Positions 10,433 to 22,245 are shown, counted from the stretch's first letter. The stretch is DNA of 64,000 nt from Simmondsia chinensis (GCA_018398585.1 JAGTTD010000005.1:39496750-39560749); one strand, 5' to 3'. Program-made: numbers and translations. Notes: generated from the letters alone by a model not told the origin.

Positions 10433-10918
10433 TACAAGGATGATTTTTGGTCACAAGTCTTGTAGTTTTGATAAATGCTAGGTTTATCACCTGTCTCCGA
10501 GCTACGAAAATTGGTTTTTAAATTTGGTCAGAAGTATTCTTGGATTCTTTTCTTTCAAAAATTTCTAGCTCCCTTTCATTGCTCTTTTCCTCTATTCGTC
10601 TTGATGATCGCAGCCTTATCCTTCTTGATCACTTCATAGTGTAATCAAGTGCAACCTGTTACAATTATAACCACCATCACGTGATGAGTTTTGAGATAGC
10701 CGTGATGCAATTGGCTATCATGTGATCAGTAGGTAATACGCACTGTATTTTATTGATTTAAACATGCTTATAAATGTATTTAGATTTCAAAACTATAAAA
10801 TGGGTACTATAGTGAGTAAAGTAATTGGGTTTTGTTTGAAAACCTGGACGTGATTCCGTTATGGTCGCGCCACCCTAATTCCATGAAACCATGGCCGCAA
10901 GCTATAAGATGATCGTGA

Positions 10919-11359
10919 TTTATTAATGGGCTATTTACATTATTAGTCCATGTAATTTGACTATTGTGTCAATTTAGTCAAATTTTTAATAGTGTCAATT
11001 TAGTCCTTATATAATTGAAATTGTTTTAGTTAAGTCCAATTTAGTCCTTATATAATTGAAATTGTTTTAGTCAAGTCCAATTCTAAAATTAATGTTAATT
11101 TATGATTGAAATACTAACATTAATTAGCACTTTTATGTGCTTTCCACATCAAGAAATTAGCACTTGCATGTTTTTTCACTAATTTCCAATTGAAATTGTA
11201 TCATTAATTAGTGAAAAATTAACATTAATTTAAAAATTGCACTTGATTGGAATGATTTCAATTGTACAAGGATTAAATTGATGCAATTAAAAATTCAGGG
11301 ACTAATTGACACAATAAACAAAGTACAAGGACTAATGACATAAATAACCCTTTATTATT
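10919..11359. mobile_element. MULE-type MITE with 9-bp TSD
   Basis: The 423-bp unit 10928-11350 has ends GGGCTATTTACATTA and (reverse) GGGTTATTTATGTCA. TSDs are TTTATTAAT (10919-10927) and TTTATTATT (11351-11359), 8/9 identical. The interior repeats 'gtgtcaatttagtcc'. Same family as 53093-53451 and 59409-59794. Confidence 0.85.
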
Positions 11360-11773
11360 TGCTTCTATGCTTCATACAGTATATTAATTTGCTCTTTCTT
11401 TTTATAGATCATAGAAAGGAAATGTTGAAAGGTGTCCTATTGGTTCTTCTAGTGCAAGTTTCTCACATATTGCTCTGTTAGTGGGACACAATCCATGTTA
11501 TAGGACATTGATTTGGGGAACTTTATTTGAAAATATGTTAAAGTATGCAGTTTTGGACTCCAACTAGACCTTCAACAGTATTTAATGATAAGGTGGATTA
11601 TGACTTGGTTTCTTGGACCAACCTATATATTAGGAGCTCAATGAGAGTTATTATATAGTTCTAGAGATTTTTTATTTAAGTAGTGCCGTATGCACTTATT
11701 GAAAAAGGACAAATACACCCATTGACAAAGGTTTTATATTGGTAAAGAATGTGCTTGTATAAGATTAAGAGCT

Positions 11774-12152
11774 AGAGGTGTATTTGAGCTGATCCCGAGC
11801 TCAGAAACTTTAGGCTTGAGTTCGCCTTGGTTTGATTGAGAATGAACCCGACTCAACGAATTCCAAACTAAGCTTGCGGCTTTTAGGGTCATTTAGCTCA
11901 ATTTTAAGCTTGTTTGGATTCGTTTAGGCTTAGATCTGCTCATTTAAGTTCAAATTTTGCTTGGATGGGCATATATAAGCTAATAAATTAGATTGAGATA
12001 GGCTTGGTTAGGCTTGTTTAGGCTCGTGCGCCTACTAGCGCGAGCTTTGACTCAATAAGCTAGACGAGTTGGCTTCGCTTGGCTTGAGCTGGAAATGAGC
12101 GGAACTTTTCGAGCTATATCTAACCGACTCAACTCATTTACTCCCTAATTAA
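11774..12152. mobile_element. hAT-like GAGCTCG-rich repeat
   Basis: Starts near 'tagaggtgtatttgagct' and ends near 'actcatttactccctaat', with many 'ggctcg' and 'gagct' blocks between. Same family as 13462-13894 and 26832-27215, where 8-bp TSDs are visible. Confidence 0.55.
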
Positions 12153-13178
12153 GGGCTAACTCATAGTAACCGGCACAGAGTTCTATAAATAATTACTAGA
12201 GTCTCCCCATGTGATGCACGGTTTATGGTTTAAAATAATTATGTTTATGTATTATATTTGTGATTAAACCAATCGGTAACATATTTTATATATTGAAAGA
12301 CCAAGGTATGTAGGTAATAAATGCTGAAATATTAAGATACTTAAGTGATAAGTTTCATTTATTTCATTACTCGTTATTAGTGGGGTTTGTGATGTTTTAA
12401 TGATTTTTATGTGTTAATTTTACTATTTTCGTTACCTTGGATAATTGAATTCCGAATCATTAGAATTTGAGAATTATAAGTGATGTATTAACTAGTAATA
12501 GTTCATCGATTATATGTTCTATACATTGTATTTATGCTAACAGCTGGAGAATTAAGGCCACAAAATCTAATATGATAATGGGCTTTGTTTGCATAAGACA
12601 AATATCTTAACTTTTTGTGATTTACCTGGGATACATTAGGTTGATTCAATGCTGATACTCACCAGATTTGGTTTGTCTTTACTGAACTTGGCTTAGTTTG
12701 TTTATTGACCACCAAATATCTGTTGGGACCTCCTACAGACACCTAACCTTAAATCAAAAAATAGCAACTCCAATCAAAAGGGATTGCGGGAAGAACAAAA
12801 GCATTGTAATTTATGTGTTTGGGCTGAAGCCTATGTCACGAAGGTGGAGGAACAAAATTCATTGTATAAACCGAGGATTACATTCTTTTTTTTGCTCATG
12901 TTTTACCACAACACAAGAGAGCCTTATTTATAGACCTCTAGCAATTGAAACAACTAGGGAGCTTAAATACTACCAACATTACCGCCATAAGAGCCATTAA
13001 ATGTGGCCATTTGAAGAGACTGTAACAATTCCATGGATGACCATCAGTCTCCGCACTTCACAATATCTCTGCCAATACCTCGTCAGATGGGATATTCAAG
13101 TTTCCACCACCTGGTGCTTAACTTTGCTGCTCTTTTGGAACGGTTAGTATTTGATCTATAAAAGAAACCAAACCACCC

Positions 13179-13209
<31 letters not shown>

Positions 13210-13453
13210 AAAAAAAAAAAAGACACCTCTTACTATCAAATGGCTCCTTGAAATGAATGTAGCAGCTATGAGAATGCTGTGATAGAGGCATGGACACTTG
13301 AGAAAATCTAAGATCAGAAATGAATGCATTCGAGATAAAGTGAAAGAGTGGTGGTTATTGAGGACAAGATTAGACATTTGAGATTGTTAGGCATGTGAAG
13401 CAAGGTCTATGGATGTCACATGAAAAAGAGGTAAGTTGATGGGATGTAGCCTT
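12153..13453. other. Gene-free stretch with poly(C)-poly(A) tract
   Basis: No gene recognised. 13176-13221 is a compound run of 24 C followed directly by 22 A. The 12.69-13.0 kb part (with 'gggctgaagcctatgtcacgaagg') is repeat-like, possibly an LTR fragment. Confidence 0.4.
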
Positions 13454-13902
13454 GTCAAGAGTACGGGTGTATATGGGCAAAGCCCTGCTCGACCTTGTTA
13501 GTATTGACGCTCGGCTTGTCCACATTTAGCTCGGCTTGAGACTAGTTGAATTGGAAACTTCAAGCTTAAGCTTGTTGGCTCGGTTGAGCTCGAGCCCAAC
13601 TCGACGAGTTCCGAACTAAATCGCCTCGTTTAAGCTCATTTAAGTTTGATCTATGCTCGTTTTGAGCTTGAGCTTGGCTCGTTTATGCTCAAACTAGGCT
13701 CGATTGGACATATTTTAGATAACAAATTATATTAAGATAGGCTCATTTAGGTTTTTGAACCTATGAACTCTACCTTCACTAGACTCGGGCTCGGCTCTTT
13801 AAGCTAAATGAGTTGGCTTGGCTCAGCTCAAGCTCGAAACAAGCCGAGCCTTTCAAGCTTTATTATGAACTGCCTTGACTCATTTAAACCCCTAGTCAAG
13901 AA
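13454..13902. mobile_element. hAT-like GAGCTCG-rich repeat with 8-bp TSD
   Basis: Unit 13462-13894, from TACGGGTGTAT to TTTAAACCCCTA, is packed with 'gctcggct' and 'gagctcgag' blocks. TSDs are GTCAAGAG (13454-13461) and GTCAAGAA (13895-13902), 7/8 identical. The 8-bp TSD and short TIRs with TAGGGGTGTA-like ends fit a non-autonomous hAT element. Confidence 0.7.
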
Positions 13903-14029
13903 GGGGAGACCCAATATTTTGTATCAGAGAAGATATGATTCATGATAGAGCTACTCACATACTCTGATGCATATCCCATCTAGTGGGAAAAAAAGACTTA
14001 GATTGTCATGGTTCATGTTGTCATCAGAG

Positions 14030-14168
14030 CTGTTGGGTTTGGCCTAGGGGTTAGGCTATTCATCCCTCAAGCGTAAAGTCTTGGATTTCAGGTCCATTTC
14101 CCCCTTCCCCAGTTGTTTGTGGCCCTGATTAGGGCGTTGTTGTACTCCTTACTGTCTTAAAGAAATGT
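14030..14168 (+). mobile_element. tRNA-derived SINE-like element
   Basis: 'ggcctaggggttaggctat' (box A-like) and 'cttggatttcaggtcc' (box B-like) followed by a T-rich 3' part. It shares the head layout with 20163-20290. Confidence 0.45.
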
Positions 14169-14920
14169 TTTTGTCATATGTCTCCAAGAATCAGGTATCT
14201 CAGGAGAAAGGGAGGTGAGGTGTGCAAGTATGGGTTAAGTATGGGGTACTTCCTTCTTGAATCATTTGTGCTTAATAATTTTCTGCTGCATATTATTTTA
14301 TCATTGTCATTTCTGCCAAGAGTTCAGGTCTGAACGGTTTGCAATATTAAAATAAACTCATTTAAAAATGATTAATCATAGAGGGACTATTAGATTGACA
14401 TTATGAATGAAATCTGGAAGAGATTTAATACCTCATATATTTTGTTCTTTCTAGGCCAGTAGATAACTGCCTGCCTGTACGCTTTTTTCACGAAATATTT
14501 CAGTTAAAAATATTTTTTTCTTGAATGTTTTGTTTTTCTAACCAAAGAATATGATTTCATTCTATAAATTTGTACGAGATTCGCGTTTGCCAAGTTGAGG
14601 TAGAAGTGAAGCATATGTCGTGAGATTATGACGGAAAACATTCTCTATTCATTGAGGGGAAGTCAATTCCGGATTCAACGGAGAAAAATATTTTCTGTGT
14701 TTTTGATTGATGCCGTGGAATTATGTAAAAAGAAATAGAATCAAATTTAAAATGTTTTTAGTACAAACTGAAGCTTAGAGTTTAGACACTTCAAGAGCCG
14801 CTACAATATATTGACTAGGGCACAACAGGAATGTGCCAAATTTGTCTGACACATGCATACTCTTTTGTACTGTCCAATGTTCGAATATTATTTTCATGAC
14901 ACCTTCATTATGTGTTCAGA
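14169..14920. other. Gene-free stretch
   Basis: AT-rich. 14.45-14.75 kb resembles 22.49-22.82 kb and 59.82-60.02 kb ('gaaacatatgt.gtgagat' and 'gaaaacattttc' blocks), so it is probably another dispersed repeat. Confidence 0.35.
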
Positions 14921-14924
14921 TGGT

Positions 14925-15062
14925 GGGCATGAGTGCAATCAGTAAGGTTGCTCCATTATGACGAGGAGGTTATGGGTTCAAGTCTCTAAAACAGAGCCTC
15001 ATAGATATAGGGGTAAGACTGCATATATTTAACCTTTCCTAGATCCACTTTTCGCAACGTGA
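14925..15062 (+). mobile_element. tRNA-headed Au-type SINE
   Basis: Head 'gcatgagtgcaatcagtaaggttgct' (box A) and 'gaggttatgggttcaagtct' (box B) match the classic plant Au SINE layout. They are followed by the Au body 'aaacagagcctc...gtaagactgcatata'. The 3' tail is worn. This is the conventional counterpart of the 5S-headed SINEs at 43-47 kb. Confidence 0.75.
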
Positions 15063-15951
15063 GTAAAACTGATTACTAGATGACCATTTGGCTTTGATGA
15101 ACACCCCTAAGATCTAAGGCTTGTTTGGTGTATATATATATATTTTACAGTTTTTGGGTTTTCACAAATCAGGCTTTGGAAATTGTTTGTTCTAGTTTTT
15201 GATTTTTCGTTTCCAATTCTTAGTCAAATGAGAGAAAAAACTGAAAATAAGAAACTAAAAACCAGTGAAAATTGTTTTGAAATATAGTATTGAGTTTCTA
15301 AAGATAAGAATTGCAACTGGCAAAAAATAGCTATCAAGTACAAAATCTGAAATGAGTTGGTTTTGCATTTAAGAGGAGTTGAGAGCTTCTAAGCGCATTG
15401 GTAACCCCTACTTAATTCTATCTTCACCTCGTCTAGAGTTATGGAAAGAGAAATGGTCTGTGTTGTCCATACTTGAGTATGAACGTCAGACATGGGTATG
15501 TGTCTAAGGATTAGGCTCTAATATTTTCTGAGATTATTTTATGTTTTCGGTCTAATTTAAGTTGTCAAAATGTTTTATCGAAATATCCATATCAGATACG
15601 GACACGGAAAAGCGAAATGAGAGTTGAAGTAACCATGGAAATATGTGATTATACCATACAGTTTTCTAGCCCTCTTTAGATGGAAACTTTCTGGAACATG
15701 ATCAAAAAAATGTATGTAGAGCTTTTCTGGCAAAATTCTGAGAAAAAAGTGACTTGCTTCTGTAGTTTGAAAGAGATGCAAATCTTTGAAGTCTACCGTT
15801 AGTGAATTTACATGAAATCAACAAAAGAAAAGGAAAAGAGAGAAGCTACACAAATGCCCAAGCAGAAGAGCAAACTCCTAAGTTTATTCTTTTCTCTTTT
15901 CATAATATAAATAAAAGAAAAAAAAAGAACTATCTACGAACTAAAATTGTA
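15063..15951. other. Gene-free stretch, 3' side of the zinc-finger gene
   Basis: 15.1-15.35 kb carries a 'ggcttgtttgg' repeat seen several times in the window. The last 200 bp before 15952 probably include the zinc-finger gene's 3' UTR; no clear polyadenylation signal could be chosen. Confidence 0.35.
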
Positions 15952-16767
15952 TCAGAGCTTAAGAGATAGGTCGAGTTGAACTGAGTCGTCTCTGTGAGTT
16001 TTCATTAGACTATCACCACCCCACCAATGATGGCTAAGTCCTTCATCAACCATGTCAAACCGCCCCACTCCACCTCTTGATGACGGTCCAATCGACGCGC
16101 TTGCTTGATGGGTCTCTGCCACTAGCTTTCCTATTGCTGGTTGCTGGTCAATGGGCAATCGTGACCAGCCTTGGTGCCCGTACAAGTTCCCAGACCCAGA
16201 TGAAAATGTCGTATAATTAGGCTTTTGAATCATAGAGTGTACCTGAATTCCAAGTGATCTATTTAATGAACCGTGTAGAGGAAGCGACGCGATGTTTGAA
16301 TAGTTCTGTTGGTGCAAGTATGGGTGCCCAAACGCTGCTGCTGTTGCTGCTATTGTTGCTCCTAATCTCTGGTTTCTTTTCGCTATCGTTCTCTCTCTTT
16401 TATGAGCATTCTGGTGTCCTCCTAACGCTTGTGAACTGTAAAATTTCCTTTGACAATAATTACACGAGAAAACTCGTGGCTCGTTATCTGTAGTTTGGGG
16501 TGTTTCTGAGGAACTCTGAGATGAACCCATGTTTATGCAGTCGATAAGGTTGAGCTCGGTATTGAAGTCTCGACACGAATCATCGTTTGACAGCATCAGC
16601 TCTAAAGGTACCTGAGACACCGTTTCTTGTTCTTGTTCTTGTTCTTGTTGTGATTTCTTGCTCCTTGTAGGTTGTTGCAATGGTGTATCTGGACAAGTTG
16701 GAGTTTCTTGTGCAGAAATGACACTTGAGGTACCAGAAAAACTTTGATTTTTCATTGGTCTTTCCAT
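15952..16767 (-). CDS. C2H2 zinc-finger protein with EAR motif (ZFP-type transcriptional repressor)
   Basis: Single-exon gene of 271 residues. One plant-type zinc finger sits at about residues 100-122: FSCNYCQRKFYSSQALGGHQ then NAH, with C102, C105, H118 and H122 as zinc ligands and the plant-specific QALGGH DNA-contact motif. The protein ends exactly in LDLSLKL (265-271), an EAR motif of the type that recruits TOPLESS-family corepressors. An (EQ)n stretch lies at 41-48. This layout is that of the Arabidopsis ZFP1/ZFP4/ZFP7-type single-finger repressors, and the length is usual. The ATG at 16767 is the first in frame. The promoter side carries an ACGT-core element and a TATA-like box. Nuclear location and repression are inferred from the family; the frame is intact. 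It is the only ordinary single-copy gene in the window. Confidence 0.92.
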   Translation of the reverse strand: MERPMKNQSFSGTSSVISAQETPTCPDTPLQQPTRSKKSQQEQEQEQETVSQVPLELMLSNDDSCRDFNTELNLIDCINMGSSQSSSETPQTTDNEPRVFSCNYCQRKFYSSQALGGHQNAHKRERTIAKRNQRLGATIAATAAAFGHPYLHQQNYSNIASLPLHGSLNRSLGIQVHSMIQKPNYTTFSSGSGNLYGHQGWSRLPIDQQPAIGKLVAETHQASASIGPSSRGGVGRFDMVDEGLSHHWWGGDSLMKTHRDDSVQLDLSLKL

Positions 16768-16900
16768 TGGACGAAGTGAATTTTTTTCTCTCTCCTTGGT
16801 TTATATGCTATGTTGTGAATTTGTGATGATTGATTGAAAGAAACAAGTAGACCTAATTTTGAAGAAGTGGGTTGATGCTGAAGTGAAAGAGAGAGAGAGT

Positions 16901-16920
16901 TATTTATTCACCCCACGTAC
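16901..16920 (-). promoter_or_regulatory. Putative core promoter of the zinc-finger gene
   Basis: On minus: GTACGTGGGG then TGAATAAATA, followed by a (CT)n leader about 120-135 bp before the ATG. ACGTGG is a G-box/ABRE-like core and AATAAATA is TATA-like. Position and composition fit, but there is no expression evidence. Confidence 0.4.
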
Positions 16921-17225
16921 TTTTTTTAATTGGAGCTTCACGTTATGCCTACATCTAGACTAAGGGAGCCTATTCTTATCTAACTTTTTCATATAATATA
17001 TAGTGTTGTCATGGAATACGAATGTCTCCTTACTAGGCCTAGAAATTCTAAAATACCTGTAAAATACTGTTTCCTGCATCCTGTGCATAGACCATAGTCA
17101 GGGTTTATGGTCACGTTGTGGTCGTCACTGTCATTTTGATATCTCAAAAATACAGTGTCGTGAACTTTCATCCATCGGCTTTAATTTTGATTACACGGCT
17201 GCGTTTAGCTGCCTTGGCATGCAAA
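16921..17225. other. Intergenic, nothing recognised
   Basis: Upstream of the zinc-finger gene. No repeat or gene that I can support, and no further clear regulatory motif. Confidence 0.3.
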
Positions 17226-17712
17226 ATCCTTTTTGGACGTTCACCCATTAACTTATACTTTTGGGATAGCGGCTTTTGGTTATCAGGTTAAGTTTCGTTC
17301 CTGGATCTTCACCCATTAGCTTAAGTAATTGGGATAGCGGGTTTTGGTTATCAGGTTGGGTTAGTTGCGTTATAATACAAAATCATTCCCGAGCCTTCTC
17401 CCATTAGCTCAGGCTTTTGGTTATTAGGCTGGGATTCAGTCTTGAGCGTTCACCTATCAGCTTAAGCTTTCGGGATAGCGGCTTTTGGTTTTCAAATCGA
17501 GTTTCATTCTTGTGTCTTTACCTATTAACTTAAGCTTTTGAGATAGTGGCTTTCGTTATTAGGTTAAGTTTCATTCCTAGGTCTTTATTCATCAGCTTAA
17601 GCTTTTAGGATAAAGGCTTTTGGTTATCCGGTTGGGTTTCATTCCAAGGCCTTTACTCATCAACTTAAACTTTTGGGATAGCAGCCTTTGGTTATTAGAT
17701 TGTGTTTAGTTG
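17226..17712. repeat. Tandem array of about seven 68-bp units
   Basis: The landmark 'gggatagcggcttttggtta' or a close variant recurs at 17263, 17331, 17413 (partial), 17472, 17540, 17608 and 17675, mostly exactly 68 bp apart. Each is preceded by 'cacccattagcttaag'-like sequence. This block is the reverse complement of the end of the dispersed repeat at 22.0 and 44.9 kb, so the array amplified part of that repeat. Confidence 0.8.
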
Positions 17713-18910
17713 GATAACCGGTGTACTTTTAATCCTTATTCTTGTAAAAACGTGAATCGATATAATTATTAATTTCATTACCCATTTGATTGACTTTAAC
17801 ATGTAAGCACATCTACAAATGCATATAACAACTAATAAAATGCAATAGTATTCATTTTGAGGATCATTGCAAAACACTCTTGTTGTGCTGTCACTGTGTC
17901 TCAAACTCATGTGTCGATGATATGGACCTTATTTTTCGATCCATTTTCTATCATTCCTTCAGATCATAGTGAAAAGCTCTCTTCAAGTCTTCATCGGCCT
18001 ATGATTTTTCTCTTAATTTGAAGGTTTTCAATGTAAATATGCGTGTGTTTGTTTCTCTTTCTTTCTTCTATTATCAGTTTCTTTCAAGTCTACTATTTAG
18101 CATCTAATGCAAACCCAGTTCTTGTCCCTTTTTCCTAACAACTCCCTTGTGTCGTGGCTAATCTCTTAACAGTTAGCTCAAAATTTGTTACGAAATAGTA
18201 TATTTTGATTACAAGTAAATTTGGACCCCATATTGATGTGATTTTTTTTGGTGGGGGGGGGGGGGGGGGGGGGGCGCGCAAACGATGACAAATGATTGAG
18301 GTGATATATATTTTGCAAAAAGAACAGAGAAATTTATTTTAGGAGGGCTGAAATTTATGGTGATTACATAGTAGATGGGGGAGACAAAGGTAAAACCTTG
18401 TACTGCAGGTCAGACAATCAGCCAGAGTCACTTTGTCCCGTGTCACTCTTGGGGTTTTTTTCTTTCTTGCATGATTTTAGGGGGGCACCCACATCCATTG
18501 GGTGTTCCCTTTATCATTATTACACCACTTATACTTTCAGATAGGAGTCTGTTTGATCAATCTATGAACAAAACTGTTTTTTTTTTTTTTTTTCAAAAGG
18601 ATTTTTGCAGAAGCACATTAAAGGGCCTATTTGGTCAAACTTTGAAAAACGGGGTTTTTAGAAGCACCTTTGTAAAAAGTGCTTTTGATATGAAAATTTT
18701 TTAGTTTTTTGCTTTGAACGAAGAGCAATCTTTTTTTTGTTTTTTCTTTAAAGTAGAAGAAAAAACTTTTACTTCTATTCAAAAGTACTTTTCCTTCTAG
18801 ACCTCGAGTCCTGGAAAAAGTGCTTTATTCCTTGAAAACAACATGTGAATAGGGGTGTTTTTGTCTTGAAAAATTTTTAGTTTTTGCTTCTACTTTTATG
18901 TGCTTCTCAA
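17713..18910. other. Gene-free stretch with poly(G) tract
   Basis: 18253-18274 is a run of 22 G after an A/T-rich run. 18.62-18.9 kb carries the 'ggcctatttggtcaaac' repeat. No gene supported. Confidence 0.35.
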
Positions 18911-19052
18911 GTTGGGGGTCCTCGAAAACGGCCTCTCATTAGGGTAACACCCTGAAAGGGTAAGGCTGCGTACATCCCACCCCTCCCAGACCCTACTTAT
19001 GCGGGAGCTCTTGAGACACTGGGCCTATTGTTGTGGTGGTGGTGGTTGTTGC
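18911..19052 (+). mobile_element. RTE-LINE/Au-type 3' tail copy
   Basis: 'agttgggggtcctcg' then 'ggctgcgtacatcc', 'cagaccctacttatgcggg' and a final (TTG/GGT)n. No head is visible. It is inserted in the middle of a 'tgcttctacttttatgt' sequence that is repeated on both sides (about 18.89 and 19.05 kb), which is likely its TSD. Confidence 0.8.
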
Positions 19053-20160
19053 TTCTACTTTTATGTAAAAAGAAACACTATTTTCTTGTTTTTGCTTAAA
19101 ACAAAAAAGCATTTATTAACACTTTTCTGACCATACAAAACGTGCAAAAAAATCAGTTTTGTATAGAAAAGAAGCTTAGCCAAATAGGGTGAGAAGACAT
19201 GAATTTGTTGCATAAAACCGATGTCTTTTTTCTTTTGAGCTTGAAAAGGATTTGATCCATGGCTTACTTTGATGCTTTTAGCTGTTATAGATTAATATCC
19301 TAGTGATAAAACAGCTTAGATTCTTATAAATTAATATTATTTGTGCACTGAGATCAAAATTTTACTATTGGCCTTTTTAGCCAATAAAAGATACAAAATG
19401 ATAGAACGCCTCTTTTTTGGCCTTCTGTGATCTACAGTAATATACGGAAACGTATTATAAACGTGTAATATATGGTTAACATGAAAAAATGTAAATTTTG
19501 TCGTATTATAAAAATAATACGTAAACACCTTTTAAAAAAATATATAAATATTCTACTTAATACGTCAATTATATGTGTATTTTACTAGAAGCGTGATCTA
19601 TATTTCAGTCAGCCCTGGAAGTGGGGACTTAAAGCATTTTGATTGGGGGATGGCGTGTCCTTAGTATGAAATCTTTTTTATTTTTAATTGCTAGAATTAA
19701 CTCAAATGGGCTTTTAGATTTATTTGAGAGCGAGGTCAAGCATTCAAGATTCGGTCCAGATTTATGAGTCTGGTTTCGTTTTTCATCTGTGGTTTTTGAT
19801 TTTTTAGAAATTAAAAAAATATTATACAAACCGTTTCTCCTGATTTTTGGTTTCTTATTTTTAGTTTTTTTCAATTTCGCATAAAAGCTGAAAATTGAAA
19901 ATAAAAAACAAAAACTAAAGAATTTTGAAAACATAGCTTTTAGTTCCTCACAAACCAAAAATTGAAAATAAAAACTGGTTCCAAACAAGCCTAGTTTCTA
20001 ATATTTTCTTGTTTTGTCTAATTTGGAATGCTGGGATCATGTTCCACTTAGTATTTTCCAACGAAAACCTATGAATTCTGATAGAACAGTGCTTGGTTAA
20101 TCAAATTAAAAAACTTCAAGTTACCTAAGTGATAAAATTTTGAAACTCGGGGTACCCTAT
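19053..20160. other. Gene-free stretch
   Basis: AT-rich; 19.64-19.995 kb ends in 'ccaaacaagcctag' and looks like a dispersed 'ggcttgtttgg' repeat. No gene recognised. Confidence 0.35.
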
Positions 20161-20162
20161 TG

Positions 20163-20290
20163 TATCTATTGAAACGTCGACCTATTGAGGTGCAGCGGTT
20201 AGACTACCGACCTCCAAAGCTTGACGTCTTGGGTTTCAAGCTCATCTGCCCCTTCTTCCCTTGATGTTGCTAGCCAAAAAAAAAAAGTAT
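20163..20290 (+). mobile_element. tRNA-derived SINE-like element with poly(A)
   Basis: 'ttgaggtgcagcggttagac' (box A-like) and 'cttgggtttcaagctc' (box B-like), ending in an A10+ tail. Similar head layout to 14030-14168. Confidence 0.5.
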
Positions 20291-21825
20291 ATTCAAATGT
20301 TAGGGTACGTAAGTGACAAATGGTTAAAACTTTAGGACACCAAAGTGGTTATTTCTCCAGTAATTTTGTATTGTGTTTGATTCGTGTTATCATGTTAACC
20401 CGACCTATAATTTTTAGATAAATTAGGTGAGTGTACGTGTTGATAATAGATGGGGCTTGTGCTTTGTGCCAATGAAGGTGCGGATTTATGTACTTTATTT
20501 TTTTAAATTTATTTTGGTGAGTAGGGCTAATTAGCATTTCGAGGTTATTGTTATTATTAAATTAGAAGTGGGTAGCATAATTTTGTGTGGTTTATCTAAT
20601 TATTTAAATCTCTTGCATTCTCAAGTGATCTGATCTTAAATTATTTCTAATATGTAAATGGAAAAAAGAAATATTTTACTCAAGTGTGTCAAATATACTA
20701 ATTGGTATTGGGTGTACTTCCATCGAGCACTTTCTTCAGTTTTCTGGGTTCCTTTTCATTTTCATAGTCACTGAGTATCTTTTTGTATTTTTTTTAAATT
20801 TTTGTATTTTTAAAATCCAAAAGCTATGGACTTGTTTGGTGACATTTTCTATTTGTAATTTATGGTTTTTTTAGAACGAAAAACTATGTTTTGGAAATAG
20901 TTCCCCCCCCTAATTTTGGGTTTCTTGTTTTTAGGTTTTTTTTTTTTTTTTTTTCCTAATTTGAATAACAATTGAAAATAAAAAACAAAAAACTAGAAAA
21001 AACTATTTTCAAAACCTGGTTCACATTTTCTCAAAACCAAAGACTACAAATAGAAAACAACACCAAATGGGCTCTAAATTTTGAAAATGATTATTTCTTA
21101 TTTTTGGTTTTTTGTTTATATTTTTCTCAATTTAAGTAACAACTAACAATAGACAACCAAAAACAAGAAAATTTGTGTGCAAAATCAGGTTTTTAGTGTC
21201 CCAAAAACAAACAAATTGTAGATAGAAAATAATGCCAAAGAAGCCCCGAAAGATTACAACTTTGTTTGCGTTGAGCATTGCACATGTGGGTCATTATAAG
21301 TTGACTTGGCTACTTTACCTATTACCCCTTGATTTTGAGTTCGATTTTCACTTAGGTTTATAATTGGACCTCCAATATATCAACTCCATTGGCCAATTTC
21401 ATGCCTATTCAACATTCGACATGGTGCAGATTCATCACTTATAGCACTCAGATGTTACTTTTGATTATAAAAGCTTATTTTTTTGCATCTCTGACTTGTT
21501 AATCCTCTGTTTTTCCTTGAATGTTCTGGGTTGCCTCCATTAAAAGTTATTGAATTTTATCTTATGCTCACTACTAATGCGTGTGTTCCTAGGGATAGAA
21601 AATTATATTATATTGTGTCCCTTTAATAATTAAATCATAGAATTTGTGTTTCAAGGAACTATGACAAAGTATAGCAAATGTGTTAGTTTAGTTTATTCTG
21701 CTCAAAAATTGGTAAACTGTGCTGAGTAGGTGTCAAAATTGTATCTTTCTATTGTTTTCTAAGTTTATGTCTCAAATTTCCTGTCATTTTCGGGTCTTGT
21801 TATTTAATAGTTACATCTAACTCCC
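20291..21825. other. Gene-free stretch
   Basis: AT-rich. 20.83-21.25 kb has inverted 'tttttggtttcttgttttta' type sequence and is probably a decayed repeat. No gene or RNA recognised. Confidence 0.3.
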
Positions 21826-21892
21826 TCCAAATCTTGCCTTCACAGGAGCTGCTTTAAAGCACTGGGTGGTGGTTGTTATTGTTGTTATCTTT
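21826..21892 (+). mobile_element. RTE-LINE/Au-type tail, badly truncated
   Basis: Only the last blocks remain: 'cctccaaatcttgccttcacaggagc' and 'aaagcactgggtggtggttg' plus TTGTTG. Confidence 0.5.
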
Positions 21893-22004
21893 GATGCTTC
21901 TTCAAACTGATATTTTGACAGAGTTGGATCACTAATAGTCTGAGAGGAAAGAGGTGAACTTTGTAGCAGCTAGTTAGTTATCGAACATGTTAACAGGGTT
22001 GAGA

Positions 22005-22245
22005 CCCTATATTAGGGAACCGACTATTCTAAAAGTTTAAGCTGATGGGTGAAAGTCCGGGTATTCTAACATGTCAGCTTGCATGAATGCCCATTAGGCT
22101 TAAAGTTAAAGGTGGATAATGTATAGGCCTACCTCATATCTTGTGCTTAAATTATACTGAAAGTGGGGGCTATTATGATTCAAACTTGTTTATCTGTTGA
22201 TCCATAAGACGTTGATTCCTATTTGTAGGAAACTCCTAAAACGCT
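22005..22245 (+). repeat. Dispersed repeat with GATTCAAAC motif
   Basis: Blocks 'agtttaagctgatgggtgaa', 'actctaacatg'-like, 'gaatgcccatt', 'aggcctacct', 'tgcttaaattat' and 'gattcaaacttg' appear in the same order as at 44893-45175. Confidence 0.6.
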
